Assembly (NCBI GenBank): GCA_035518815.1
Contig: DATIXG010000114.1
Span: 5,811-69,810, forward strand
DNA from: AG25 sp035518815
Lineage (GTDB): Bacteria > Gemmatimonadota > Gemmatimonadetes > Gemmatimonadales > GWC2-71-9
Length of the DNA: 64,000 nucleotides
Direction: 5' to 3'
Each line of letters begins with the position of its first letter. Position 1 is the first letter of the stretch. Position numbers and translations under genes: made by a program. Shown piece after piece: positions 1 to 9,460 of the stretch. Under the pieces are notes generated by a model that was not told the DNA's origin, made no database searches, and worked only from the letters and a program-made list of their open reading frames with translations.

Positions 1-1
1 T

Positions 2-280
2 GTCGCGACGTACGTTCTCACGATCGCCGCCGACGGCAAATCCGGGACGATGACATTCCCCAATCACGATCCGATCGAACTCCGCGTGCTCGCAATGGGC
101 GGAGACAGCCTGGTAACCGAGGCCGGCCCCTATCCAAGCGTCTTGCGGCCGGGGCAGACCGTCAAATCCCTCCGCAACGTCGCGCGTGTCAAAGGCAACA
201 CCATGACAGGCATGTTTCAGGCGACGTACGAAAACGGCGATGTGGTGAAAGGCAAGACTCAAGCGACCCGGGCGAAGTAG
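2..280 (+). CDS. C-terminal part of an unidentified small protein (cut by left edge)
   Basis: The frame is open from the first complete codon at base 2 to a TAG at 278-280, so the gene enters from the left and only its last 92 residues are visible. An internal ATG at base 50 is possible but lacks a clear ribosome binding site. The tail reads as short alternating beta strands (NTMTGMFQATYENGDVVKG near the end), as in small lipocalin-like barrel proteins, but I cannot name the family. It ends 80 bases before the cupin gene. Confidence 0.5.
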   Translation, partial: VATYVLTIAADGKSGTMTFPNHDPIELRVLAMGGDSLVTEAGPYPSVLRPGQTVKSLRNVARVKGNTMTGMFQATYENGDVVKGKTQATRAK

Positions 281-360
281 TCAGGGCTGGGCTTCACGCG
301 CGATTCCGACTTCCTTCAGGTGCGGGGCGGTACGCTGCAGCAGACTGAAGGGAGGACACA

Positions 361-756
361 ATGAAAGGGTTCATCGCGAACATCGAGGACCTGACCGAGG
401 AGAACCGGGATTTCCGGCACGTGCTTTACACCGGTCCTCACATGCAGCTCGTGCTGATGGCGCTCGAGCCCGGCGGTGAGATCGGCGAGGAAGTCCACGA
501 CACCGTAGATCAGTTCTTCCGCGTGGAGCAGGGCAAGGGAGAGGTCTGGATCGACGGTCACAAGGCCGCGATCGAGGGCGGCATGGCGATCGTCGTCCCG
601 GCCGGCGCGCGGCACAACGTCAGGAACACGGGCGCAAGGGCGCTGAAGTTGTACACGCTCTATGCGCCGCCCGAGCATGCCGATGGTACAGTGCGCGCCA
701 CGAAGGCGGAAGCCGAGGCGTCCGAGGAGCATTTCGCGGGGCAGACCACCGAGTAG
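361..756 (+). CDS. Single-domain cupin protein
   Basis: A 131-residue protein with one cupin barrel of the small mannose-6-phosphate-isomerase-like type. Motif 1 carries His46, Gln51 and Glu56 (EEVHDTVDQFFRVEQG); motif 2 carries His85 in VVPAGARHNVRNTG. His46, Glu56 and His85 are the likely metal ligands. The C-terminal YAPPEHADGTVRATKAEAE is typical of stand-alone cupins of this size. The ATG follows a strong GGGAGGA ribosome binding site. Substrate is not predictable; such proteins act on sugars or small carboxylates, or serve as binding proteins. Family is clear, function is not. Confidence 0.85.
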   Translation: MKGFIANIEDLTEENRDFRHVLYTGPHMQLVLMALEPGGEIGEEVHDTVDQFFRVEQGKGEVWIDGHKAAIEGGMAIVVPAGARHNVRNTGARALKLYTLYAPPEHADGTVRATKAEAEASEEHFAGQTTE

Positions 757-773
757 GGGTTGAAACGCTTCGA

Positions 774-1226
774 CTAGGCCCTGCGCGGCAACCCCCGCTT
801 CGCCGCCATGCGCTCCGCGACGCCCAGGCGAGCCGGCGGCCCGTGCCGGGCATCGTACGATGCCCGGGCGGTATCCACCTCCGCCAGGTGAGCGCCCGCC
901 CAGGCCACGAGCCCGCGAATCAGCTGGCGCAGGGTGGCGCCGAGGGGCGTGAGCGCGTACTCCACGCGGGGCGGCACTTCGGGATACAGGGTGCGTGTGA
1001 CGAGGCCGTCGCGCTCGAGTCCGCGCAGCGTCACGGTCAGCATCCGTTGGCTGATGCCATCGACTTCTCGTCTCAGCTCATTGAACCGCAGGGTTTTCGC
1101 GTCGCCCAGCACGTGGATGATGTAGACGGACCACGTGTCGCCCACACGCGCGAGCACGTCGCGGGCATGGCAGTTCGTCGGCGTATGCTGTAGCTCGGCC
1201 GGCCGGTTCAGCCCCGTTTTGCCCAT
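774..1226 (-). CDS. HxlR-family winged-helix transcriptional regulator
   Basis: HxlR/MarR-like DNA-binding protein of 150 residues. The core has the HxlR pattern: a conserved Cys before the first helix (TNCHARDVLARVGDTWSV), a recognition segment (LRFNELRREVDGISQRMLT), and the wing LVTRTLYPEVPPRVEYALT. I chose the ATG at 1226 because GAGGAACC sits just before it; an in-frame ATG at 1289 would add 21 basic residues without a Shine-Dalgarno and would start inside the palindrome at 1289-1309. It is divergent from the DoxX gene, a common pairing in which the regulator senses electrophiles or redox change and controls the neighbour. Confidence 0.88.
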   Translation of the reverse strand: MGKTGLNRPAELQHTPTNCHARDVLARVGDTWSVYIIHVLGDAKTLRFNELRREVDGISQRMLTVTLRGLERDGLVTRTLYPEVPPRVEYALTPLGATLRQLIRGLVAWAGAHLAEVDTARASYDARHGPPARLGVAERMAAKRGLPRRA

Positions 1227-1288
1227 TGGTTCCTCAGATGTGCCTGAGGCACGTTCAAGTGCCTGCTTTCGTCGCCGCCGGTCGCTCA

Positions 1289-1309
1289 TTAGTTACTACC
1301 AGTAACTAA
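1289..1309. promoter_or_regulatory. Perfect 9-3-9 palindromic operator between hxlR-type gene and doxX
   Basis: TTAGTTACT-acc-AGTAACTAA is a perfect inverted repeat in the divergent intergenic region, 20 bases upstream of the doxX ATG and 63 upstream of the regulator start. HxlR-family dimers bind such AT-rich palindromes, so this is the probable autoregulatory operator. The palindrome is seen directly; the binding protein is inferred from position. Confidence 0.7.
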
Positions 1310-1328
1310 CACACCGAAGGGTACCACA

Positions 1329-1862
1329 ATGTACCACAACACGCCAACACTACTGGCACTGGGGAGCGGACTGCTCCTCGCGCGGGTCGTCGGTCTCCTG
1401 ATGGCGGCGCACGGAGCGCAGAAGCTGTTCGGATGGTTCGGCGGCCACGGGCTGACGAAGACCGGCGAGTTCTTCGCGTATCTCGGGTTTCACCCCGGCA
1501 AGGCGTTCGCGACGGCGGCCGCGCTCGGCGAATTCGGCGGTGGGCTGCTCGTGGCACTGGGCCTGCTCGGACCGGTGGGTCCGGCCCTCGTGACGTCCGT
1601 CATGGTCGTCGCGATGATCACCGTCCACCGCACGCACGGACTGTTTGCGAGCGACAACGGCATCGAGGTGCCGCTCCTGTACATGACCGCGATGCTGGGC
1701 CTCGTCCTCACGGGATATGGCCCGTATTCCCTCGACGCGTGGCTCGGGATCGCGGGTCGCTGGACACCGGAGATCACAGGGATCGTGGTGGGTATGGGCG
1801 TGCTGGGCGGGCTCGCGAACGTGGCCATCCGGCGTCCACCGCCGACGACGGCCAGGGCATAG
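1329..1862 (+). CDS. DoxX family membrane protein
   Basis: A 177-residue integral membrane protein with about four hydrophobic segments. The first helix ends in HGAQKLFGWFGG (residues 27-38), the hallmark of DoxX proteins, and a matching region follows near LGEFGGGLLVALGLLG. Proteins of this family are linked to quinone or thiol redox chemistry and oxidative stress (MhqP/CatD-like). GAAGGG lies 7-8 bases before the ATG. The divergent HxlR regulator and shared palindrome suggest induction by quinones, aldehydes or similar electrophiles; that is inference from context. Confidence 0.88.
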   Translation: MYHNTPTLLALGSGLLLARVVGLLMAAHGAQKLFGWFGGHGLTKTGEFFAYLGFHPGKAFATAAALGEFGGGLLVALGLLGPVGPALVTSVMVVAMITVHRTHGLFASDNGIEVPLLYMTAMLGLVLTGYGPYSLDAWLGIAGRWTPEITGIVVGMGVLGGLANVAIRRPPPTTARA

Positions 1863-1882
1863 CCCGGCGTTGCGCGAGGAGC

Positions 1883-2398
1883 TTACAGCACCTTCGCGAT
1901 CGCCGTGATGGTATTCCAGTTCCGCGTGGTGACCGGCACGCCAAACATGCGGTCCAGCGTGCCGAGGTAGCTGATGACTTTCATGTGACGCCGGTATTGG
2001 CCGAAGACGAACCGGCCGTCGCGCGCGAGCACTTGCAGGAGCCACCTGCCCGTGGATGGAAGGCTCATGGGCAGCGTCGGCGCGGAACGGGGCAGTCGGG
2101 ACAGCACGCTCACGAAGCGGGTGATGTTTGGTCGAGGCCGATGGTTTGAAAACGCACCGTGAGACAAGAGCGTGACAATCTCCCGGCTGCGACAGACGAC
2201 GATTTCGGTATCGAAGGGAAGCCGGCGTGCGAACTCAGCACGCAGCCGCGTCTGGCTGACCGGCTCACGGACGACGAAGGTCCCTGCTGCGCCGATGTTG
2301 ACAGCGCCGAGGTGGCGCAGCTGTTCGGCCAGTACGGTCGGTCGAAAGGTTCTGTGGCCGCCGACGTTGACGCCCCTCAGCAGGACTACGTGTGGCAC
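1883..2398 (-). CDS. DUF1697 domain protein
   Basis: A 171-residue protein with the family signature right at the N-terminus: VVLLRGVNVGGHRTF, followed by LRHLGAVNIGAAGTFVV (the usual L...G..NV.TY..SGN region, here degenerate). The C-terminus shows the expected TTRNWNTITAIAKVL (R.WNT..KL...). The start is a GTG. Function of DUF1697 is unknown; members are widespread single-domain proteins of about 170-180 residues, so length fits. It is convergent with doxX and shares no operon with the neighbouring lipoprotein. Confidence 0.82.
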   Translation of the reverse strand: MPHVVLLRGVNVGGHRTFRPTVLAEQLRHLGAVNIGAAGTFVVREPVSQTRLRAEFARRLPFDTEIVVCRSREIVTLLSHGAFSNHRPRPNITRFVSVLSRLPRSAPTLPMSLPSTGRWLLQVLARDGRFVFGQYRRHMKVISYLGTLDRMFGVPVTTRNWNTITAIAKVL

Positions 2399-2423
2399 GT
2401 TTGTTTCTCAGTAACGGCTTACG

Positions 2424-2876
2424 TCAACGCGTGCACGTTGCGGCCGGGGTCGCCTGCGCGCCTGAGGGAAGGCTGACGGTCCATCCATCGGCCGCGGCCG
2501 GCACGAAGGTCGCCGTGCTCGGGCCAGCCATCAAGGGATTGCCCGGTGGTCTCAACGCTCCGAGCGATAAGGGGTCCGCGCTGGTCCAGAGGTACTTGAT
2601 GGTATCAGCGGTGGGGCCGATTACGTAGAAATGGGCTGACGCCGCGAATGAAAAGCACGCCTGCGGCGTAGTAACGCGCCCGAGTTTGATAGACCAGAGT
2701 CCGCCCGGCGTGTGTGGCTGGTTGCTCGGGAACGCGAGGACATCGAGAGAGTCGCAGTGTCCGGCCTGGCATGAGTCGTTGATGACCAGCAAGGTCACAT
2801 CGGACCGGGGCGCGACATGCGATGAGCAGCCAAGCACTGCGAGAAGAAGGACGGGAGCTACCCTGCGGACGGTCAT
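2424..2876 (-). CDS. Predicted lipoprotein of unknown function
   Basis: 150 residues with a classical lipoprotein signal: basic start, hydrophobic stretch and lipobox VLGC at about residue 17 (MTVRRVAPVLLLAVLGCSS). The mature part contains beta-rich text with two small Cys pairs (DSCQAGHCDSLDV and a C-terminal Cys). No family recognised. Likely anchored to the outer or inner membrane facing the periplasm. It starts at an ATG; the next gene upstream is divergent. Confidence 0.65.
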   Translation of the reverse strand: MTVRRVAPVLLLAVLGCSSHVAPRSDVTLLVINDSCQAGHCDSLDVLAFPSNQPHTPGGLWSIKLGRVTTPQACFSFAASAHFYVIGPTADTIKYLWTSADPLSLGALRPPGNPLMAGPSTATFVPAAADGWTVSLPSGAQATPAATCTR

Positions 2877-3046
2877 CGTGCACCATTCGACGGCGATTCA
2901 ATCGGGAGGCTACGGAGACGCGCCCGTGCGGTCAAGTGCCGCACACGGAGCCTCGAGAGCATGGGACTTGTCGCGTCACCGCAACACGCCGCTTCAGGAT
3001 GGGCTGGGGCTGGTGTTACGACTCCCGCCCCGTAAGGATTATGTAG

Positions 3047-4408
3047 ATGTCCACCGGTCATACCCTCCGCCAACCCACGCGCCCCATCGCAATCGCGATG
3101 CTCCTGAGCGCGGCCCTCGGCGCGAGCCATTGCGGCGACGGCACCCTGTTATCGCTTGCCGTTCCGCCTCCCCCACCCACTACTCCCGCGCCTGGTAGTC
3201 CCGTCGCGCTTGCTATTTTTGTCCAGCCGACGAGCACCGGACCCGGTGCCGCGATCGCGCCCGGCGTCCAAGTCGTGGTTCAAGACGCGCAGGGCATCAC
3301 CGTCACGAACTCGACGGCGATGATCACGCTGGGGATCAGCACCGGCACCGGGACCGCCGGCGCGGTACTCGGCGGGATTCTTTCCCGAGCCGCAGTCGGC
3401 GGTATCGCCACGTTCAGCGACCTCACGCTCGACAAGACTGGACCTGGGTACACCTTGACCGCGACAGCGACGAGCCTTGCCGGCGCAACCAGCATCCCAT
3501 TCGATGTGAACACGCCGCCAACGGTCAGCCTGCAGAGCGACCCGGGCGACTGGGTTGGCCAGGGCCAGACCTATCGATACGATCGCGGGAACTCCCTCGT
3601 CACGGTCCGGGGCACGGTCGTGGGGTTCGGGGGGCATCTCGACGTGGGGGTCAGGGGAGACGAAGAGTGGGTGGGGGGGTTCCAAATGCCGGATGGGATG
3701 ATGGAACTCGAGCCCGGCACCTATTCCGTCTTGGGATGGGAGGGCGAGGGGAGGGGATGCAACACAACCACAGGGTGGTTCACTATCGACGACGTGACGT
3801 ACCGCAACGGTGCGCTGGCCGCCATCGATCTGCGTTTCGAGCAGCATTGCGACGGCGCAGTTCCCGCCCTGCACGGGACGATCCACTGGGACGCGGATGA
3901 TCCCACCCCACCACCGGGGCCCGTCACTCCCATGCCGGCCGGGCTCTGGCAACCCGCTGCCGGTGCAACGCCGACAACGGGCAACTACGTCTACCTGGTC
4001 AGCGAGGTTGGCGAGCCCGTCGGTCAGGGCTATACGGTGACGTACACGCCGGCGAACGCGACGCTCACCTTCACATCTGCCGCCGCCCACTTCGACATCC
4101 TCGTCGATGGGCGGACGCCGGCGTTGGGCCATGGGTACTTCGGAGCTATGGTGTCAGTCACGGAGCTCCAACGGGGCTACTATCCCAATGTCAACAGCTA
4201 CCCGTCAACAAACCCGACGAGGGGTGGCTTCGCCTGGAACGGTCCCCAGGGTTCCTTCTTCGCTCCCTGCGAGACAATCAGGGGCTGGTTTGTGGTCGAT
4301 GCGGTGAGCTATTCGGGCGGCACGTTGACGGCGATAGACGTGCGGTTCGAGCAGCGTTGTAATGGAACAACTCCGGCATTACACGGGGCCATTCATTGGG
4401 TGCAGTAG
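3047..4408 (+). CDS. Secreted protein with an Ig-like region and two tandem copies of a C-terminal module
   Basis: 453 residues. A signal sequence (IAIAMLLSAALGASHCG) may end in a lipobox-like Cys, followed by a Pro-rich linker (VPPPPPTTPAPGSP). Residues about 50-155 look like a bacterial Ig/invasin-like fold (VVVQDAQGITVTNS, VGGIATFSDLTL). Then comes a module repeated twice (about 163-280 and 295-453), each ending with the same pattern: GWFTIDDVTYRNGALAAID...RFEQHCDG...LHGTIHW and GWFVVDAVSYSGGTLTAID...RFEQRCNG...LHGAIHW. Each copy holds a Cys pair that could form a disulfide. AAGGA precedes the ATG. Probably a surface or secreted protein; activity unknown. Confidence 0.7.
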   Translation: MSTGHTLRQPTRPIAIAMLLSAALGASHCGDGTLLSLAVPPPPPTTPAPGSPVALAIFVQPTSTGPGAAIAPGVQVVVQDAQGITVTNSTAMITLGISTGTGTAGAVLGGILSRAAVGGIATFSDLTLDKTGPGYTLTATATSLAGATSIPFDVNTPPTVSLQSDPGDWVGQGQTYRYDRGNSLVTVRGTVVGFGGHLDVGVRGDEEWVGGFQMPDGMMELEPGTYSVLGWEGEGRGCNTTTGWFTIDDVTYRNGALAAIDLRFEQHCDGAVPALHGTIHWDADDPTPPPGPVTPMPAGLWQPAAGATPTTGNYVYLVSEVGEPVGQGYTVTYTPANATLTFTSAAAHFDILVDGRTPALGHGYFGAMVSVTELQRGYYPNVNSYPSTNPTRGGFAWNGPQGSFFAPCETIRGWFVVDAVSYSGGTLTAIDVRFEQRCNGTTPALHGAIHWVQ

Positions 4409-4563
4409 ACGCCTTCGGCTCCTCCGACTCCTCCAGGCGCCAGCTGGGGGCAGAATACCGAGATCGCGAGCGCACGGGCTAGATCGCCCCGCCGTCCCTG
4501 CTCACGATCGCGGTGAAGAACGAAGTGCCGGTGCGGGTGGAGATGGTGTGGCGAAGAAGCGGA

Positions 4564-5229
4564 TCACAGGCTGGCGGTGACCGGTGAGGCTTTGAAGCCC
4601 CAGACCGTCAGGTAGACGCCCAGCGAAAACTCCCATGCCGCGATTGGCACCGCAGCAGCCCCGGCGAGAGGGCTCAGCGCTCCCATGACCCCGACCAGAA
4701 TGGCGAACCACGTCGCGACGAGCAGAACCGCTCCGATCAATCCCAACACAGGCAGCCACCGCGGGACCAGGCGCGACTGGTAGAGCAGGGAGCCGAGCAA
4801 CACGCCGTTCACGGCCGGGATAAAGCTCTGGGCGAAAAAGAACGTCCACTGGTACTGGGCCGCGAGCCCCTGGGCGGTGGCCAGCGCACCGGTTCCCGCG
4901 CCGGCCCGCCGCAAGGTCACGATCGACATGAGGCTGACGATGCCGACGTAGATCGTGGCGGCCTCGAGGACGCGTGAAGCGACGAAGCCCACCGCGCGCG
5001 CCTCGCCCTGTCGCTTGACGACAGGGTATAGGGCCACCGCGGTTCCGATACCGGCGAGCGCCACAATCATCTCCAGCAGGCCACCCACAATCACCCGAGT
5101 GTCGGGACCGGGGCCCGTGACGAAGCTCGGACCACGCACAGACCTGTACAGCCACAGGGTGGGGATCGACACAAACGTGAGCAGATAGAAGAGGCCAGCG
5201 GTCAACGAGTACTTCCGCAGTGAGTTCAT
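4564..5229 (-). CDS. DUF4386 family membrane protein
   Basis: 221 residues with about six transmembrane helices, N-terminal YSLTAGLFYLLTFVSIPTLWLY then a loop, and helices around FVASRVLEAATIYVGIVSLM and QSFIPAVNGVLLGSLLYQS. The layout and the LAAQYQWTFFFAQSFIPAVNGVLLGSL-type segment match DUF4386, a Firmicutes/Actinobacteria/Gemmatimonadota membrane family without known function. The ATG at 5229 is followed by a short basic segment (MNSLRKYS). It is followed upstream on the same strand by a 55-residue membrane peptide with a 13-base gap, so the two may be cotranscribed. Confidence 0.8.
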   Translation of the reverse strand: MNSLRKYSLTAGLFYLLTFVSIPTLWLYRSVRGPSFVTGPGPDTRVIVGGLLEMIVALAGIGTAVALYPVVKRQGEARAVGFVASRVLEAATIYVGIVSLMSIVTLRRAGAGTGALATAQGLAAQYQWTFFFAQSFIPAVNGVLLGSLLYQSRLVPRWLPVLGLIGAVLLVATWFAILVGVMGALSPLAGAAAVPIAAWEFSLGVYLTVWGFKASPVTASL

Positions 5230-5242
5230 GGGCGACTCCGCC

Positions 5243-5410
5243 TCAGGGACGTTTCAGGAATCTGAAGTAGAAGGCTGCGAACACCAGGACGATTCCGACG
5301 TTGACCGTCAGCCGTTCCCAGAACCGGTTCTTGAAGAAGAACACATCGATCGCGACGATCACGGCTGCCATCAAGACTACGTAGAGTGCGGTGGTGGTTT
5401 GGCTTCCCAT
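5243..5410 (-). CDS. Small two-helix membrane protein (55 aa)
   Basis: MGSQTTT then two hydrophobic helices (ALYVVLMAAVIVAIDVFFF and LTVNVGIVLVFAAFYFRFL) joined by a basic KNRFWER loop. Upstream in-frame ATG (5461) and TTG (5476) codons would add a polar, low-complexity leader, so the ATG at 5410 is preferred. No family recognised. It lies just upstream of the DUF4386 gene on the same strand. Confidence 0.6.
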   Translation of the reverse strand: MGSQTTTALYVVLMAAVIVAIDVFFFKNRFWERLTVNVGIVLVFAAFYFRFLKRP

Positions 5411-5560
5411 TCTAGTCCCGTTTGACGGTTCGGCGCTCCTGCGGCTGCCCGACGGCTCCATGGGTTGGATCTCCAAGGTACGCTTTGCAGTCTAGTCCCA
5501 CGGCGCCATCTCCAGTATCGCCAGAAATGCCGTACTCTCCGCGGTAATATCGACGCCAGC

Positions 5561-6567
5561 TCACCCCATCGGATCCTCCGCAAAATGACACGCTACCAGC
5601 TGCCCGTCCCGAATATCTCGTAGCGCGGGCGGCTCCTCCCGGCACCGCTCATTCTTCCTGGGATGCGGGCACCGCGGATGGAACGGACACCCTGCCGGTG
5701 GATGCGCCGGCGACGGGACCTCCCCTGAGAGCACGAGGCGTTGCCGTTGCTTCGCGGGATCGGGCACCGGCACCGCCGACAGCAGCGACGTCGTGTAGGG
5801 ATGCCGCGGCGTCCCGTACAACGTGGGCGCCGGCGCCTGCTCCACGATCTTGCCGAGGTACATCACCGCGACCTGATCGGCCACGTGCTTCACCACGGCG
5901 AGATCGTGCGCGATGAAGAGATACGTGAGGTGATGCCGCTGCTGGAGGTCGGACAGGAGGTTCAATACCTGCGCCTGAATCGACACGTCGAGCGCGCTCA
6001 CCGGCTCGTCCAGCACGAGGAACTTGGGCTCGACCGAGAGCGCCCGCGCGATCCCGACCCGCTGGCGCTGCCCACCCGACAGCTCGTGCGGATAGCTGTC
6101 AGCCAGCTTCTGATCCAACCCGACCTCGTCGAGCAGTGCCGCCACTCGCGCGGTCCGCGCCGGCCCGTTCGCCAGCTTGTGAATCGCGAGAGGCTCGGCC
6201 AGCGCCTGCTTCACCGTCATCCGCGGATTGAGCGACCCGTAGGGGTCCTGAAACACGATCTGCATCCGTCGCCGCAGCGCACGCAGCTCGCGGGGCGGGA
6301 GACTCAGAACCTCCACACCCTCCACAACCACTCGGCCGCTGTCGGGCTCCACCAGCCGTAGAATCGCCCGCCCTACGGTTGTCTTCCCGCACCCCGACTC
6401 GCCCACGAGGCCGAGGGTGCGACCCGGCGGGATTTCGAAGCTCACCCCGTCCACCGCGCGCACCGCCGGCCGGGCGGCGCCGCCACCGCGACCGAGCCCG
6501 AACCAGCCGCGCGCGGCCGCGAAATGCTTGACGAGATCGTTGACCTGGACGAGCGACACGGGCGCGG

Positions 6568-6571
<4 letters not shown>
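5561..6571 (-). CDS. Peptide ABC importer ATPase (DppF/OppF type)
   Basis: 336 residues, second ATPase of the dipeptide/oligopeptide importer. Walker A GESGCGKTT at 56-64, Q-loop FQDPYGSLNP, signature LSGGQ at 164-168, Walker B LVLDEP at 185-190, and the C-terminal oligopeptide-transporter tail with four cysteines (CPFHPRCP...RC...ACH) seen in DppF/OppF. The start is the GTG at 6571, which overlaps the TGA stop of the upstream ATPase as GTGA, so the two are translationally coupled. Last gene of the five-gene transporter operon. Confidence 0.93.
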
Positions 6572-7565
<994 letters not shown>

Positions 7566-7569
<4 letters not shown>

Positions 7570-8492
7570 GCCATCTCCTTGCGTGGATCGAGGGCGTCGC
7601 GCAACGCATCGCCCACCGCGTTCAGCGCCATCACGACGAGGGCGATTGCGAGCCCGGGAAAGAGCGTGGTCCATGGCGCGGTGGTGAGGTGCGCCGCGCC
7701 GTCGGCGATCATGTTGCCCCAGGACGGCAGCGGGGGTGGGACGCCGATCCCGAGAAAGGACAGACCGGCCTCGAGCAGCATCACGTTGCCGATGCCGAGG
7801 GCCGCGGAGACGATGATGGGCGCGGCGACGTTCGGCAACACGTGGCGCAGAATGATCCGCCGGCGCCCCGCGCCGAGCGCGCGCGCGGCGAGCACGAAGT
7901 CGCGCTCGCGTAGCGAGAGCACCTCGGCGCGTACGAGGCGGCTCGTGCCGAACCAGCCCGTCAAACCGATGAGCAGGACGAGGAGCGGCAGGGGCACCCG
8001 CTCCCAGAGCGCGATGGCCATGAGGAGCAGAAAGATCCGCGGGATCGCGAGTCCCACGTCCACAGCGCGCATGAGCAGCGGGTCCACCCAGCGGCGCGCG
8101 TATCCCGCCACGGCGCCGACCACCGCGCCGAGCGTGACGGCCACGAGCATCGCGAGCGCGCCGATCGAGAGTGACACGCGCGCGCCGTACACGAGCCGGC
8201 TCCACACGTCGCGACTGTAGAGGTCGGTGCCGAGGGGATGGAGCAGGGACGGGGGCTGATTCTGCAACGAGACGATCTCGAGCGCGTGCGCCGGGTCGTA
8301 CGGCGCGACCCACGGCGCGGCGACCGCCACGGCGACAAAGAACGAGAGCACGAAAAGCCCCCCTGCCGCCGGGGGGTGCCTGAGAAAACGCCGCCCCGCG
8401 GCGCTCATCGAAGCGAATTTGCGTGTCTCGGTGAGCGCCAAGAGCGCGCAGGCGAGCGCGCCGCACAACGCCGCGAAGGCGCGGATGTTCAC
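7566..8492 (-). CDS. Peptide ABC importer permease (DppC/OppC type)
   Basis: 308 residues. An N-terminal helix, then the OppC_N segment leading into HPLGTDLYSRDVWSRLVYGARVS (hallmark HxLGTDxxGRDxxSR), several transmembrane helices, and the EAA loop RALGAGRRRIILRHVLPN that docks on the ATPases. The GTG at 8492 overlaps the DppB stop (GTGA); it gives an extra N-terminal hydrophobic segment before MSAAGRRF, where a later ATG could also start the protein. Forms the channel with the DppB-type subunit. Confidence 0.92.
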
Positions 8493-9460
8493 GCGCGCAC
8501 GCGAATACGGGGGTCCGCCACGGCGTAGAGCACGTCCGCCACGAGGCTGCCGAGCACCACCATGGTGCTCGCGGTCACGGCCGTCGCGAGCACCACCGGA
8601 TAGTCGCGTTTGAACACCGCGTCGGCCGCGAGCTTGCCCATCCCCGGCCAGGCGTACACGGTCTCGACGAGCACCGCGCCCGTGAGGAGAAACGGGAGGG
8701 ACAACCCGAGCAGCGTGATGAGTGGCAGGAGCGCGTTGCGCAGCGTGTGCACGAGCACCACGCGGCCTTCCGGCAGACCCTTGGCGCGCGCGGTGCGGAC
8801 GTAGTCGTGCCCCATGGCGTCGAGCATTGCGGCGCGCTGGTAGCGGGCGGTGCCGGCGGCGCCCACGCAGCCGAGCGTCAGCGCCGGGAGCGCGAGGTGC
8901 CACAGCCGATCGGCGACCCGGCCCACCCACGGCAGCGACGCGTGCACGACCGGATCGACCACCCCGCCCACCGGAAACCAGCCGAGCCACTCACCGAACA
9001 CGAGCAGCAGGAACAGCGCGAGCCAGAAGGTGGGCAGGGAGCCGACGAAGAGCGTGGCGTAACCGAGGCCGATGTCGGGAAGGCGATGCGCGTGCACGGC
9101 CTGGTAGACGCCCAGCGCAAGGCCGAGCAGGAGATCGAGCACGAGCGCCGCGCCAGCGAGGACGAGCGTATTGGGGATCGCATCGGCCAGCGCGTCGGCG
9201 ACGGGGCGGTGCAGGGCGAACGATTCGCCCAGGTTCCCGTGCGCCAGGGCGCCCAGGTACTTGACGTATTGCACGAGCACCGGCTGATCGAGGCCGAACT
9301 CGTGGCGCAGGTTCGCGACGACGCGGGGATCGATCGGGGTCTCGTCGCCCGGGAGGAACGGCTGGCCGGGCGCGAGGTGCAGCAAGAGGAAGGTGAAGGT
9401 GACGACGGCGAAGACGATGGCGATCGACGCGGCGACGCGCCGCACCAGCCATGTAGTCAC
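8489..9460 (-). CDS. Peptide ABC importer permease (DppB/OppB type)
   Basis: 323 residues, six or so helices. N-terminal VRRVAASIAIVFAVVTFTFLL then LAPGQPFLPG, the extracytoplasmic LRHEFGLDQPVLVQYVKYLG motif of DppB proteins, and the EAA loop ARAKGLPEGRVVLVHTLRNA near the C-terminus. The GTG at 9460 directly abuts the TAG stop of the binding protein (no spacer), so translation is probably coupled. It pairs with the DppC-type permease. Confidence 0.92.
   Translation of the reverse strand: MTTWLVRRVAASIAIVFAVVTFTFLLLHLAPGQPFLPGDETPIDPRVVANLRHEFGLDQPVLVQYVKYLGALAHGNLGESFALHRPVADALADAIPNTLVLAGAALVLDLLLGLALGVYQAVHAHRLPDIGLGYATLFVGSLPTFWLALFLLLVFGEWLGWFPVGGVVDPVVHASLPWVGRVADRLWHLALPALTLGCVGAAGTARYQRAAMLDAMGHDYVRTARAKGLPEGRVVLVHTLRNALLPLITLLGLSLPFLLTGAVLVETVYAWPGMGKLAADAVFKRDYPVVLATAVTASTMVVLGSLVADVLYAVADPRIRVRA

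Noticed and set aside
1227..1289. Longer start for the HxlR regulator at 1289
   Set aside because: No Shine-Dalgarno, start would lie in the operator, and the ATG at 1226 has GAGGAACC before it.
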